NCBI RefSeq assembly: GCF_900115295.1
Contig: NZ_FOVZ01000005.1
Span: 248,001 to 312,000, forward strand
Source of the DNA: Sphingomonas sp. OK281
GTDB lineage: Bacteria > Pseudomonadota > Alphaproteobacteria > Sphingomonadales > Sphingomonadaceae
Direction: 5' to 3'
DNA length: 64,000 nt
The position numbers and the translations under genes are program-made. Shown here piece by piece: positions 53,998-62,617 of the stretch (the stretch's first letter is position 1; each line of letters starts with the position of its first letter). Under the pieces are notes generated by a model that was not told the DNA's origin, made no database searches, and worked only from the letters and a program-made list of their open reading frames with translations.

Positions 53998-54630
53998 ATG
54001 TGCAATCGCGCTCGCATGCTCGGTGAACCCGAAACCCATTGGGAGTCTGCCGCAAAGATCTTTAGCGAGCGGCCGCGCGACAACCGGTTCGACCCGCGCG
54101 AGCTTCGCCCCAAGAGCCGAAACTATGTGGTGCGGGAACAGGGCGGCGAGCGTGCCTGGGATGTGATGTCGTGGGATGTGCTGGGCGGCAAGGCACCATG
54201 GCCGATGACCAACGTCCGTAACTTGGCCCTCCCACAATGGCGTAAATTGGCGGAGAAGCCGGAAAACCGGTGCCTCGTGCCGTTGACCGAATTCTGCGAG
54301 TTCACGCCCGACAAGCATGACCTGGGCGACGGCAAACCGCCGCTCAAAGGCGAAATATGGTTCAGCGTTGTCGATCAGCCGGTGTTCGCAGTCGCCGGGT
54401 TTTGGCAGCATACCGCGGAAGGGAACGGGTTCACGATGGTCACGTGCGATCCCAACACGCTGGTGGCGCCGATCCACCCGAAAGCCATGATCACGATCCT
54501 GGACCCTGCAGACATCGATACGTGGTTGCGCGGCTCCTATGACGATATCGCTGGGCTGCAGAAACCCTACGATCCTGCCAAAATGACTGTCCGGGGCCCT
54601 GTCTTCCCGACCCGCAGCAAGGAGCGGTAG
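53998..54630 (+). CDS. SRAP-family (YedK/HMCES-like) DNA-protein crosslinking protein
   Basis: 210 residues. Cys2 directly after Met (MCNRARML) is the residue that crosslinks abasic sites. Asn lies in TNVRNLALPQW, the Glu motif is PLTEFCEFTP, and the His motif is VAPIHPKAMITIL (family usually HxRMP, so this copy is divergent). SRAP proteins protect abasic sites in single-stranded DNA during repair. Its placement after the SOS cassette suits a repair role, though no SOS box was seen in front of it. Confidence 0.85.
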   Translation: MCNRARMLGEPETHWESAAKIFSERPRDNRFDPRELRPKSRNYVVREQGGERAWDVMSWDVLGGKAPWPMTNVRNLALPQWRKLAEKPENRCLVPLTEFCEFTPDKHDLGDGKPPLKGEIWFSVVDQPVFAVAGFWQHTAEGNGFTMVTCDPNTLVAPIHPKAMITILDPADIDTWLRGSYDDIAGLQKPYDPAKMTVRGPVFPTRSKER

Positions 54631-54722
54631 CGGCTGGCTAATCTTCGCATTCGAAGATGACCGCACCGAACGATCCATTGTGTCCGCTACGCGTTGTGCG
54701 GCCGTAGCAGGGAGCCAAGACG

Positions 54723-55214
54723 ATGACGCAGGATGACGAACGCTGGATGCGCGAAGCGATCGCGATCGCACGATCGAAGGGATCCGATCCTTCGACCTCG
54801 CCGCTGGGATGCGTGATCGTGCTCGATGGCAAAATTATCGCGGGCGAGCGCAACCAGACGAAGGAGTTACCGGACGCGACCGCGCATGCCGAGATGATGG
54901 CAATCCGACGGGCCTGTGAAAGCACCGGAGAACTGGAACTGCGCGGTGCGACGCTCTACTCCACGCTGCAGCCTTGCGGCATGTGCACGATGGCGTCGAT
55001 CTGGTCGAAGGTCGGTCGCGTCGTTTACGGGGCGGGCCGCGATGATGTTCATGAGATGTATTTCGAAGCGCAGCACGTCGACACGCTGGCGTTCATCGGC
55101 GACGCCTACCGCGATGACATCGTCATCGAGGGAGGGTGCCTTCGCGACGATTGCGCCAAGCTTTATTATGGTCCCGGCGCAGAGCTGCCGGTCGACGAGC
55201 AGGCAAATCTATAG
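54723..55214 (+). CDS. Nucleoside/guanine deaminase-like (CDA superfamily)
   Basis: 163 residues. The zinc motif is complete: DATAHAEMMAIRR (HAE) and TLQPCGMCTMASIW (PCxxC). It fits guanine/cytosine deaminase-like or tRNA adenosine deaminase-like enzymes; the long C-terminus (RDDCAKLYYGPG) is more like the nucleoside deaminase group. Substrate not assigned. It is preceded by a 92-bp gap with no other gene. Confidence 0.85.
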   Translation: MTQDDERWMREAIAIARSKGSDPSTSPLGCVIVLDGKIIAGERNQTKELPDATAHAEMMAIRRACESTGELELRGATLYSTLQPCGMCTMASIWSKVGRVVYGAGRDDVHEMYFEAQHVDTLAFIGDAYRDDIVIEGGCLRDDCAKLYYGPGAELPVDEQANL

Positions 55215-55321
55215 CCCGCTGAGGCCGCGCTGATCCGAGCGAAACTTACCCCGGAGCCGGCGCGTTGCGACGGTGCCGGAGCAGTTTGCTTCGCGGCTAT
55301 CCGCTCAGCAAGGACACTATC

Positions 55322-55837
55322 ATGGGCCTGTTTTCCAAAGACATCGTGACGTTCGACGACCTGTTCCTGCACCAGTTGCAGGACGTATATTACGCGGAAA
55401 ACCAGATCACCAAGGCGCTGCCGAAGATGGCCGACAAGGCAACGGCGCCAGCCCTGAAGCAGGGTTTCGAAACCCATCTGAGTGAAACGCAAGGACAGAT
55501 CACGCGCCTCGAGAGCATCTTCGACCTACTCGGCGAGAAGGCAAAGGCAGTGACCTGCCCGGCGATCGACGGCATCATCAAGGAAGCCAACGAAGTCGCC
55601 GGCGAGATCGAGGACAAGGCAGTGCTCGATGCCGCGCTGATCGCGTCGGCACAGGCCGTCGAGCATTACGAGATCGCCCGGTACGGCACATTGATCGCCT
55701 GGGCGAACCAGCTCGGTCGCGCCGATATCGCGGCAATCCTAAAAGAAACGCTCGACGAAGAATATGCGACCGACGACAAGCTGACGGCGATGGCAACGTC
55801 GAGCGTGAACGCCAAGGCGGAAGCGGTCACCGCATAA
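55322..55837 (+). CDS. YciE/DUF892 ferritin-like protein
   Basis: 171 residues forming a four-helix ferritin-like bundle: DLFLHQLQDVYYAENQITKA (Glu/His metal ligands), AVEHYEIARYGTLIAWA and EETLDEEYATDDKL-like C-terminal helix. The start at 55322 gives MGLFSKDIVTFDD. Family members are stress-related; the exact role is unknown. A small unknown gene follows 65 bp later. Confidence 0.9.
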   Translation: MGLFSKDIVTFDDLFLHQLQDVYYAENQITKALPKMADKATAPALKQGFETHLSETQGQITRLESIFDLLGEKAKAVTCPAIDGIIKEANEVAGEIEDKAVLDAALIASAQAVEHYEIARYGTLIAWANQLGRADIAAILKETLDEEYATDDKLTAMATSSVNAKAEAVTA

Positions 55838-55902
55838 GCAGTACGATGTCGGGGGGCCGATGCCCCCCGACCTTTTCATAACTTCCATGAAAGGCACATT
55901 CG

Positions 55903-56169
55903 ATGGCCGATGATATCGCGTTCACGCTTCCCGAAGCCTTGCGTGCGCAAAAGCATATGCGCGATGCGCTAGGCCTGGGCGAGGAGCGGTTCCCAGTGCC
56001 TGCCTTTATCAACATGGTAAGCGACGAGATCGAGCAGCTGCGCGACGCCGGCAGGACGGATGGCGAAATCGCCGCGCTCGTCGAAGAATCGAGCGGTCAT
56101 GCGCTCACCGAAGCGGATATCGCGCGCTACTATACACCAGCGGAAGACCGGCATTCGAACGAGCACTGA
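55903..56169 (+). CDS. Small protein of unknown function
   Basis: 88 residues, acidic and helical, no signal peptide (MADDIAFTLPEALRAQKHMR, VPAFINMVSDEIEQLRDAGR). The ATG is well placed about 65 bp after the YciE gene. No family recognised, but charge pattern and codon use look real. Confidence 0.65.
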   Translation: MADDIAFTLPEALRAQKHMRDALGLGEERFPVPAFINMVSDEIEQLRDAGRTDGEIAALVEESSGHALTEADIARYYTPAEDRHSNEH

Positions 56170-56184
56170 AACCGCCCTACCAAG

Positions 56185-56412
56185 TCAGCGGTTGCGCATC
56201 TTGTAAGGGGCCGTGGACACGGTTTTCCAAGCCGCAGTCACCGATTCAGGCGGGCTGATCACCACCGGATATGATGCTATCCGCAATAAGCTGGGCTGGG
56301 CTTCCCCCGGTGCGGTAGTGCCAAGCGCACTGTAGCCTCGTTTTCGCGCCGCCGCGAGTATCCACCCGCACCTTACTCCGACATCGTCGAACGGGACTGC
56401 GATGTCCGTCAT
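56185..56412 (-). CDS. Possible small hypothetical protein
   Basis: 75 residues from ATG 56412 (MTDIAVPFDDVGVRCGWILA, then ARKRGYSALGTTAPGE). The amino-acid make-up is sensible, but there is no family and the ribosome binding site is weak. It could be a chance frame. Confidence 0.3.
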   Translation of the reverse strand: MTDIAVPFDDVGVRCGWILAAARKRGYSALGTTAPGEAQPSLLRIASYPVVISPPESVTAAWKTVSTAPYKMRNR

Positions 56413-56449
56413 GGCCGCAGGCGGTGATAAACCAGAATTCAATACCGTT

Positions 56450-56710
56450 TCAATCGGACATCACTTGGGGCCAGTGTTCTTCTATACGAGCTTTCATCTT
56501 CAGAGCCGACGGCAAGCCCAGAGTAAGGCTGGGTCTGTTCGGAGCCTGTTCCGCCAGCTCTTCGAATATTGAGATCGCTTCCAATATCTGCGTATGCGCA
56601 CGGCGAGGATCCGTCTGCAGTTCCATCATGGCGAGGTCGGCGCGCCCCGTCGCGAGGCCGCTCAAGGCTTCCAGAGAGCTCCGGTCGCCATCGTAGATCT
56701 CGACGCGCAT
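56450..56710 (-). pseudogene. C-terminal fragment of a TPR-like protein
   Basis: 86 residues: SLEALSGLATGRADLAMMEL, then ILEAISIFEELAEQAPNRPS and ALKMKARIEEHWPQ. This is the pattern of TPR-type helices at the end of a larger protein. No matching N-terminus lies upstream; instead nagA sequence abuts it in another frame near 56720-56750. Probably the remains of a rearranged gene. Confidence 0.5.
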
Positions 56711-57234
56711 CTTGAACGCTCTGACGATGTTCGCCGAAGCTCGGGTGCGAGCGTCACGATGCGAACAGGAGCGATGTCCTTCCACCCTGCAAGCAGCTCG
56801 ATCCGAGGTGGGATCGCGAACGGTGGCTGGCCGCCCAGTCTGGCCGGGTTGATGAAGGGACCTTCCAGATGGACTCCCAGCACCTCCGCGGCTCCGGGAA
56901 CCGGCGCGTCCATGTACTCCCTCGCACCCGAGAGCGCGTGGTCGATGTCCGCCAACGGGGCGGTTACCGTCGTCGCGCAGAGCGCTACCGTCCCGTTGCT
57001 CGCATGGTATTCGCACATGGTGGCGAGCTCGGACGCACCGCCCATGACATCCGCTCCCCCGCCCCCATGCACGTGAAGATCGATGAAGCCGGGAATGATG
57101 TAGGGAGGTTCGGGGTCGCCGACGATATCGATACCGACGACCCTCGATATGATGCCGTCCCGGTACTCGACGCGTCCTCGAACCCAGCTGCCGGAGCAGT
57201 AGACGCTGCCGCTGACGGAATGACCCGCACTCAC
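56662..57234 (-). pseudogene. nagA: N-acetylglucosamine-6-phosphate deacetylase, 3'-truncated
   Basis: About 190 residues, half of the usual ~380. Present: YIIPGFIDLHVHGGGGADVM (HxH metal motif), CATTVTAPLADID and GVHLEGPFINPARLGGQ. The family sequence fails after VRIVTLAPEL, so the C-terminal metal and catalytic residues are lost, and the frame runs into an unrelated TPR-like tail. GTG at 57234 overlaps the gntR stop (GTGA). NagA would deacetylate GlcNAc-6-P; this copy cannot. Confidence 0.75.
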
Positions 57235-57974
57235 CGCCGGACTTCCGTAACCCAGGTGTATCGATCGTTGCGGAAGTATGATGTGGTGAACTCGACCACG
57301 GCGTTGTCCGCACCGAACCCCTTGCGGGTGATCCTTAGCATCGGCGCGGCAAGAGGGACGCCGAGCGCTCGAGCGGCATCGGCATCGGCAGCTACGGCGC
57401 CGATCTCCTGCAGCAGGCGGACCGGCCTCGTGCCGTGCCCCTCCATCGTCACGTAGAGGGACGTGGTTGCGTCGTAGCTGGTTGGCAGCGCCCACGCGGG
57501 TATAAGCGCCAGTTCCAGTGCGACCGGCTCGCCATCCGCCAATCGGACCCGAGCCAAATCTATCAGTTCGTCAGTCGGTCCGATGCCGAGGTTGATCGAC
57601 TCGGTCGGCGTCGGAAACCGAACCTCGGCACGGAGGACCCTAGTGGTCACGGTGAAGCCGCGTCGAGCCATCTCCTCCGAAAATCCGAAACTCGAGTTCG
57701 TGGACTTTCGGTGATCGGAGGGAACGACCGTACCATGGCCATGCCGTGTGACGAGGAATCCGTCGCCCTCCAGCGTGCTGATCGCGCGTCGCAGGACGTT
57801 TCGAGAGACGCCCAACTCCGCAGACAGTTCACGCTCGCTCGGTATCAGGTCGCCCGGCGACAAGATCCTCCGTTCAATCGCGATATGGAAACCGGTGACT
57901 AGAAAGTCATGGATATTTCTTCGGCTCTGCTCGGATAATCCGGCGCTGAGATGAGCGACGAGTGAGACGGACAT
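57231..57974 (-). CDS. GntR/HutC-family transcriptional regulator
   Basis: About 247 residues. N-terminal winged helix (ERRILSPGDLIPSERELSAE, VSRNVLRRAISTLEGDGFLV) and a UTRA ligand domain (TTRVLRAEVRFPTP; ITRKGFGADNAVVEFTTSYF). Its linkage to nagA suggests a NagR/DasR-like role in amino-sugar control. Start ATG 57974, or 57983, where a TACCTATAGGTA palindrome overlaps the codon. With nagA broken, the regulator may now act elsewhere. Confidence 0.85.
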   Translation of the reverse strand: MSVSLVAHLSAGLSEQSRRNIHDFLVTGFHIAIERRILSPGDLIPSERELSAELGVSRNVLRRAISTLEGDGFLVTRHGHGTVVPSDHRKSTNSSFGFSEEMARRGFTVTTRVLRAEVRFPTPTESINLGIGPTDELIDLARVRLADGEPVALELALIPAWALPTSYDATTSLYVTMEGHGTRPVRLLQEIGAVAADADAARALGVPLAAPMLRITRKGFGADNAVVEFTTSYFRNDRYTWVTEVRR

Positions 57975-57982
57975 AGAAGGCA

Positions 57983-57994
57983 TACCTATAGGTA
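57983..57994. promoter_or_regulatory. 12-bp palindrome at the gntR start
   Basis: TACCTATAGGTA is a perfect palindrome at the first codons of the regulator gene. GntR proteins bind short dyads near their own promoters, so this may be an autoregulatory operator. Confidence 0.4.
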
Positions 57995-58061
57995 CCACAG
58001 AGGAACCAATTGTTCAACTGGATTACTCCTGGTGCCTAATCGATCCGCGGTTTTGATATGC

Positions 58062-58155
58062 CATGCGTGACCGACTTGAGTTGACGCACAGGCCGCCTGG
58101 GATGGTGCGCGATTTCTTGCGCGAGGGGGATACCCTCGTTGCCGCGGGGGGCGAC
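58062..58155 (+). pseudogene. Serine recombinase (resolvase) remnant
   Basis: Plus-strand frame reading RDRLELTHRPPGMVRDFLRE followed by GDTLVAAGGD and a stop. It matches the stretch of Tn3/Hin-type resolvases usually seen as RPEL-x-LLDFLREGDTLVV before the DRLARS motif, which is missing here. A possible later piece (RLERRMGGIQPAMEGRV) occurs near 58310-58360 in another frame. It is a scar of a mobile element. The surrounding 57999-58558 holds no intact gene. Confidence 0.45.
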
Positions 58156-58558
58156 TAGACGGCTCGACCAATGGAGGATTTGCAGGTTATCGGCCATGAA
58201 CCGATGAGAAGCAGTTTCACGCTCGAGGAAACTCGGCATCCGATCACCGCGGCGGGTAGGGCGTTTTCTCGGCATCATTGACGTATTTGACGGATCAGAG
58301 GCGAGCATACGACTTGAACGTCGAATGGGAGGCATTCAGCCGGCGATGGAGGGGAGGGTGCGCGCGGGCGGTGAGGTTCGTTTCGATCCACATCCGTCGA
58401 ACAGTTTGATCACCGATGGGATGACGCGCGCTCTTCCCGGCGAAGGCCAGGTTTCTTGTGCCGAACCGTGTCCCGGTACGTACCAAACCGCCCGAGGAGG
58501 CGTCAGCCCGGCAACGATAAGCCAGGCTTGGCTCTGCAATTCGAACATTAGGGACGTC

Positions 58559-59623
58559 ATGCGGAAAAGGAGGATGATTCGCAGTTTGGCCAGATGGGCT
58601 TTGATCGGTGCCGTTGCGCTTTTGGCTGTACTGGCAGTCTTCGGGGTCTACCTGGCAAAGAGTCAGGACGGTCCGATCCGCCTCGTTCAGACGGTGGCCT
58701 ACTGGAACCGGAAGAGCGGCCCGAATACGTTCATACCGCGACAACGACCTGCCGACAGAAACCGCCCCGATGGCGTGCGCCTCAGAAGCGACGTGGGGTA
58801 TGGTCACCGCTATCCAAACAGCTTCTTCGACATCTGGTCCCTACCGACCGGAAATGGATCCCGACGTCCCACGATCGTCAACATCCACGGTGGGGGGTGG
58901 TTCATCGGAAGCAAGGATGGCGGGGACCCACTGGCGGGTGCCGATGGCATCGGTGGCGCGCAGCGGCCAACCCTACTTCTGCTGAAGGCGGGGTTCAACG
59001 TCGTGAATCTCGATTACGCACTCGCTCCAGCCTATCGGTATCCCGTCGCACTTCGCCAGTTGAATCAAGCCCTTGGGTTCCTTCGCGAGCATGCCGAGGA
59101 ATACGAGCTCGACATGGGGAACGTCATTATAATGGGGACCAGCGCCGGCGCGCAGATGTCAGCACAGTACGGACTGATCCTGGCGGACCGGGAGTATGCT
59201 TCCAGGATCGGTATTCGACCTACCATCCAAAGAGCCGACGTGAAGGGTCTGATCCTGTTTTCTCCCCCGTTGCGGGTCAGCGATCTCAATTGGGGGACCG
59301 ACAGAATATTCAGAGCCTACCTAGGCACGAAGGACGTGGCGCAGGATGAGCGGGCGAGGGAACTCGACGTCATTCGGGGTGTGAGTTCAAGCTACCCGCC
59401 GACCTACATAACCGATGGTAATCAGGCCGATACGTTTCCTCGAGACGCTCAGGCCATGGCTCGGGCGCTCGAAAGACATCGAGTCGATCACGTGTTCAAC
59501 TACTATCCGCAGGGAATGGCGAAGCTGGGTCATAACTACACGGGATTGTTGAACAATCCGTTTGGTTACGACAATTTCAAGAAGACAATCGAGTTCGCGC
59601 GGAGAAGAGCCGGATTGCGATAG
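58559..59623 (+). CDS. Membrane-anchored alpha/beta hydrolase (BD-FAE/esterase-like)
   Basis: 354 residues with an N-terminal signal anchor (WALIGAVALLAVLAVFGVYL). Oxyanion hole in VNIHGGGWFIGS, nucleophile Ser in IIMGTSAGAQMSA, probable Asp in YITDGNQADTFP and His in AKLGHNYTGLL. It resembles HSL/BD-FAE esterases facing the periplasm. ATG at 58559 has AGGGA seven bases upstream; 58574 is an alternative. It lies 296 bp before the caspase gene. Substrate unknown. Confidence 0.85.
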   Translation: MRKRRMIRSLARWALIGAVALLAVLAVFGVYLAKSQDGPIRLVQTVAYWNRKSGPNTFIPRQRPADRNRPDGVRLRSDVGYGHRYPNSFFDIWSLPTGNGSRRPTIVNIHGGGWFIGSKDGGDPLAGADGIGGAQRPTLLLLKAGFNVVNLDYALAPAYRYPVALRQLNQALGFLREHAEEYELDMGNVIIMGTSAGAQMSAQYGLILADREYASRIGIRPTIQRADVKGLILFSPPLRVSDLNWGTDRIFRAYLGTKDVAQDERARELDVIRGVSSSYPPTYITDGNQADTFPRDAQAMARALERHRVDHVFNYYPQGMAKLGHNYTGLLNNPFGYDNFKKTIEFARRRAGLR

Positions 59624-59919
59624 GGCGGGAAGCGTAAGGCGTTGCGGATAATAGAACGCGTGAAAGTCTGACGTCGTCGACGCGGTGTCGACGACTCGGG
59701 TCGGTGCCTTTGCCTCAGCAACCGTTTCACTCGCCGGTTTGGCAAGTTCCGAATAGGTAATATAGTCGACGCTCGGGGTCACGCAAAGGGTCACCGTGAT
59801 CGGAACCTTGATGTCTCCGCACCGCTGGGTGTGGACTTTGTTGTAATAAAATGATCATCGACTCAAGGCCGTAGCCATGAAAAGAAGGGATAACACTAAA
59901 ACAATATCCGGGGGCGGTT
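59624..59919. other. Promoter-containing gap before the caspase cassette
   Basis: No plus-strand gene. An AT-rich stretch (about 59840-59860, TTGTTGTAATAAAATGATC) may contain the cassette promoter. A minus-strand open frame (VTLCVTPSVDYITYSELAKP) has a plausible composition but runs antisense through the hydrolase gene and is not called. Confidence 0.4.
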
Positions 59920-61740
59920 ATGCAACGGTGGACTTTGCCTGCGGCTTGCTTGGTGACCCTCGTAGCCGTTCCACTCGCAGCGCAATTGCCGACGCCGCCG
60001 GGGTGGTCGCTGAAGGTGGAGCGCCCAGCACGAAGAGCGCTGGTGATCGGCATAGCCAGCTACGACAATGCTCGCCAACTCACCACGCCCCGCATGGACG
60101 CCGAACAGTTCGAGCAGACGCTCAAGGCCCTCCATTTCGACAGCATCGACCGCGCGCCGGTCGACGGTCGTTCGGAACGGTCGGTTCTTCTCGCCAAAAT
60201 CGCGGCCTTTAGGGCCAAGCTCGCGCCGGGCGATCTCGCTGTAGTCTACTACAGCGGTCATGGCGTGCAGGTGGATGGCATAAACTATCTGGTTGGTTCG
60301 GACGGCGCTGCGAACCCCGAGTATCCGGGCCTTGACTGGATAAGCGTTGACTACGTCATCGGTGAGATCGCGAAGGCCCAGGCGGCGGTCGCCGTCGTCG
60401 TGCTCGATGCCTGTCGGGCCGATCCTTTCACGGGTACGTCCAACGACGATCGAGATGTATTCGACGCGACCAACGCCGGGGTTCTCGCTACCGGTGGCGT
60501 GCAGGGACTTGCACCGGCTGGCGGACCGATTGGCCCGTTCGTGATAGCGTTCGCGGCGCAGCCCAAGATGGTCGCCTACAGTCGGACTTCTTCCGATCCC
60601 CCCTCGACGAGCAGCATATACACCAGGCATCTCGCTTCGAGGCTGGTGCGCAACGCGCCGTTGGCGCGGGCTCTCGCTGGTGTTGATACCGACGTCGTCG
60701 CCGCCACCGGCGGTCGTCAGACACCGATGAGTAGCCTGTCCCGGGTATGGGATCTGCCGATGGATGGGTTGAAGCCGGAAAGTGTCACGACCGAAGAGGA
60801 GTGGGCATCCGTCGTGAGCACGATCCCGATCGGGCAACTGGTCGCCCAGCTCACGGACTTCGTGTCGTTCCACCCCATTTCCACGCATGCCGCAGCCGCT
60901 CGTGCTAAGCTTGCTGAGATTGGATCTGAGGGATCGCCTGTGCCGCAGCCGCAGCCTGTGCCGCAGCCGCAGCCGCAGCCCGTGCCGCAGCCTGTGCCGC
61001 AGCCGCAGCCTGTGCCGCAGCCGCAGCCTGTGCCGCAGCCGCAGCCTGTGCCGCAGCCTGTGCCGCAGCCGCAGCCTGTGCCGCAGCCGCAGCCGCAGCC
61101 CGTGCCGCAGCCGCAGCCTGTGTCGCAACCGCAACCGCTGCCTCAGCCTCAGCCTCAGACTATTCCACAGCCGCAGCCGGAGCCGCCGTTGGAGAACATC
61201 GCCATCCTACTTGGGGCGTTGCAGTCCACCCGAATGGTGGATGGGAAGGTGACAGCTGTGACCAACTCCCCTGTATCGGTCCGTCAACGTCGCAAGGGGG
61301 GCGCGAACTTCGGTATCCTCTCGGCCGGGTCGCGAGTGCAATTGCTGGAATCCAAGGGCCATTTCGCTCGTATCCTGGCGCCAGATGGGCGTTTCGGATG
61401 GATCGACGGAGTCAGCACCGTCAATCGCGAGCAGATCAAGCTCGACGTACGCCTGGGTTTCGCGACGGGGGACGAGTACGCCGACGCGAATGACTGGACG
61501 CCGCTCGGGGATGCTGCCCGCAAGCTTTCCGCGCCCTCTACGGCCGTCACGATCAGAACTGGAAGCGGCAGCGTTACCGATATTGGGCAAGCCAAGTTGG
61601 TCGGTCGTGTTCGTGCTCTTCGGATAAGGGATTACGTGCTCCGCCTCGGCGTGCCTCCGGAACGCGTCGTCGTGCTCGAGAACGATCCTGGGGTCGAGGC
61701 CGACGAAGCGCGCATATCCGTCCTGAAGGTGCCCTCGTGA
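59920..61740 (+). CDS. Exported caspase-like peptidase with PQ-repeat linker and SH3-like domain
   Basis: 606 residues with a signal peptide (AACLVTLVAVPLAAQ). Caspase/metacaspase (C14) domain at about 35-280, beginning RRALVIGIASYDN; the catalytic pair is His114 in VYYSGHGVQV and Cys165 in VVLDACRADPF. Then a Val-Pro-Gln-Pro repeat (about 342-425), an SH3b-like domain (VTAVTNSPVSVRQRRKGGAN, GRFGWIDGVS) and a C-terminal domain recalling OmpA-like folds (LRLGVPPERV). Predicted periplasmic or extracellular protease. Its stop overlaps the trypsin gene (GTGA), so the two are co-expressed. Confidence 0.85.
   Translation: MQRWTLPAACLVTLVAVPLAAQLPTPPGWSLKVERPARRALVIGIASYDNARQLTTPRMDAEQFEQTLKALHFDSIDRAPVDGRSERSVLLAKIAAFRAKLAPGDLAVVYYSGHGVQVDGINYLVGSDGAANPEYPGLDWISVDYVIGEIAKAQAAVAVVVLDACRADPFTGTSNDDRDVFDATNAGVLATGGVQGLAPAGGPIGPFVIAFAAQPKMVAYSRTSSDPPSTSSIYTRHLASRLVRNAPLARALAGVDTDVVAATGGRQTPMSSLSRVWDLPMDGLKPESVTTEEEWASVVSTIPIGQLVAQLTDFVSFHPISTHAAAARAKLAEIGSEGSPVPQPQPVPQPQPQPVPQPVPQPQPVPQPQPVPQPQPVPQPVPQPQPVPQPQPQPVPQPQPVSQPQPLPQPQPQTIPQPQPEPPLENIAILLGALQSTRMVDGKVTAVTNSPVSVRQRRKGGANFGILSAGSRVQLLESKGHFARILAPDGRFGWIDGVSTVNREQIKLDVRLGFATGDEYADANDWTPLGDAARKLSAPSTAVTIRTGSGSVTDIGQAKLVGRVRALRIRDYVLRLGVPPERVVVLENDPGVEADEARISVLKVPS
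60943..61185 (+). repeat. In-frame tandem repeat coding for a Pro-Gln linker
   Basis: Repeated 6-bp (CCGCAG/CCGCAGCCT-type) and 12-18-bp units such as GTGCCGCAGCCGCAGCCT. They code for V-P-Q-P-Q-P runs with occasional QPVPQPVP. The units are nearly identical at the DNA level near 60943-61115 and more diverged toward the 3' end, so the linker length is likely to vary between strains. Confidence 0.85.
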
Positions 61741-62600
61741 AGCCCTGGTTGCCCTTGGCGATGCTCCCCGCAGCCCTTCTTCTGGCCGGAAGCCAGGAGC
61801 CGGGCACCGTTTCGGGGCCGATAGAGAACGCGAGGACCTTCGCCGCGACGGGAAAGTGGCTTGTCGAACCAAAGGTCGTCGATGGTTACTTCGCCCAGGC
61901 CGGGGACAACCCGTGGCAGGTGGCCCTGGTATTGCCCGGAAACGACGCTTCCTCGCGTATCCTGTTCTGTGGCGGCAGCCTGGTCGCGCCCAGGACGGTC
62001 CTTACGGCGGCGCACTGTGTAGATAGGGGGACGCCGGCCACCGCTCTGGATGTCGTCGTAGGCGCTACGAATCTTGCACTGGACGGCAAGCGCTTGAAGG
62101 TTGCGCTCATCCATCTGCATCCCGACTACGTCTCCGCGACCCAAGGCTCCGACGTCGCGATCCTCGAACTCGGCGACGATGCAACACCGCTCGGGAAGGT
62201 CATCCCTTTGATCGCTGCCGGCGATCTCACGGCCGACGCGCCCGGTACGAACGTCAAAGTCACCGGGTGGGGCGCGACGTCCTCGGGTTCAGGCCCGGTT
62301 CGAGATCTTCGAGCCGTTGATCTGCGGATCATGTCGAACAAGCAGTGCAACGATCCAGTCGCATACGGTGGTGCAATCGGGGCGAGCATGGTCTGCGCCG
62401 CCTACAAACGCACCGGGAAGGATTCCTGCCAGGGGGACAGCGGCGGGCCGCTTACTGGTGTGGTTCGCGGCTCCCGTGCGCAGATTGGCGTGGTTAGTTG
62501 GGGCGAAGGGTGCGCGTTACCGGACAAGTTCGGCGTGTACGCTCGGTTGACCGCCCTTCCATGGGCGCAACGTTGCGTTGCCGACCGAACGCTTTGCTGA
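61737..62600 (+). CDS. Secreted trypsin-like serine protease zymogen (S1)
   Basis: 287 residues, start GTG overlapping the caspase stop. Signal peptide (LAMLPAALLLAGS), a ~25-residue propeptide, then the S1 domain. A Lys46-Val47 junction (EPK|VVDGYF) fits the trypsin activation site. Triad His93 (TAAHC), Asp139 (SDVAIL) and Ser235 (GDSGGP). Asp229, six before Ser235, plus the WGEGC and FGVYAR stretches predict cleavage after Arg/Lys. Six Cys suggest disulfides and an extracytoplasmic site. It could be activated by the caspase partner or by itself. Confidence 0.92.
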   Translation: MKPWLPLAMLPAALLLAGSQEPGTVSGPIENARTFAATGKWLVEPKVVDGYFAQAGDNPWQVALVLPGNDASSRILFCGGSLVAPRTVLTAAHCVDRGTPATALDVVVGATNLALDGKRLKVALIHLHPDYVSATQGSDVAILELGDDATPLGKVIPLIAAGDLTADAPGTNVKVTGWGATSSGSGPVRDLRAVDLRIMSNKQCNDPVAYGGAIGASMVCAAYKRTGKDSCQGDSGGPLTGVVRGSRAQIGVVSWGEGCALPDKFGVYARLTALPWAQRCVADRTLC

Positions 62601-62617
62601 TGATGAGGGGGGAGTCG

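Noticed and set aside
59896..61134. 412-codon minus-strand frame through the caspase gene
   Set aside because: Its Arg-Leu-His repeats are only the complement of the Pro-Gln repeat; no start, family or signal peptide.
60943..61185. Repeat array that could be taken for a CRISPR
   Set aside because: Units are six-base multiples coding in frame for Pro-Gln, without unique spacers; it is protein-coding repeat DNA.
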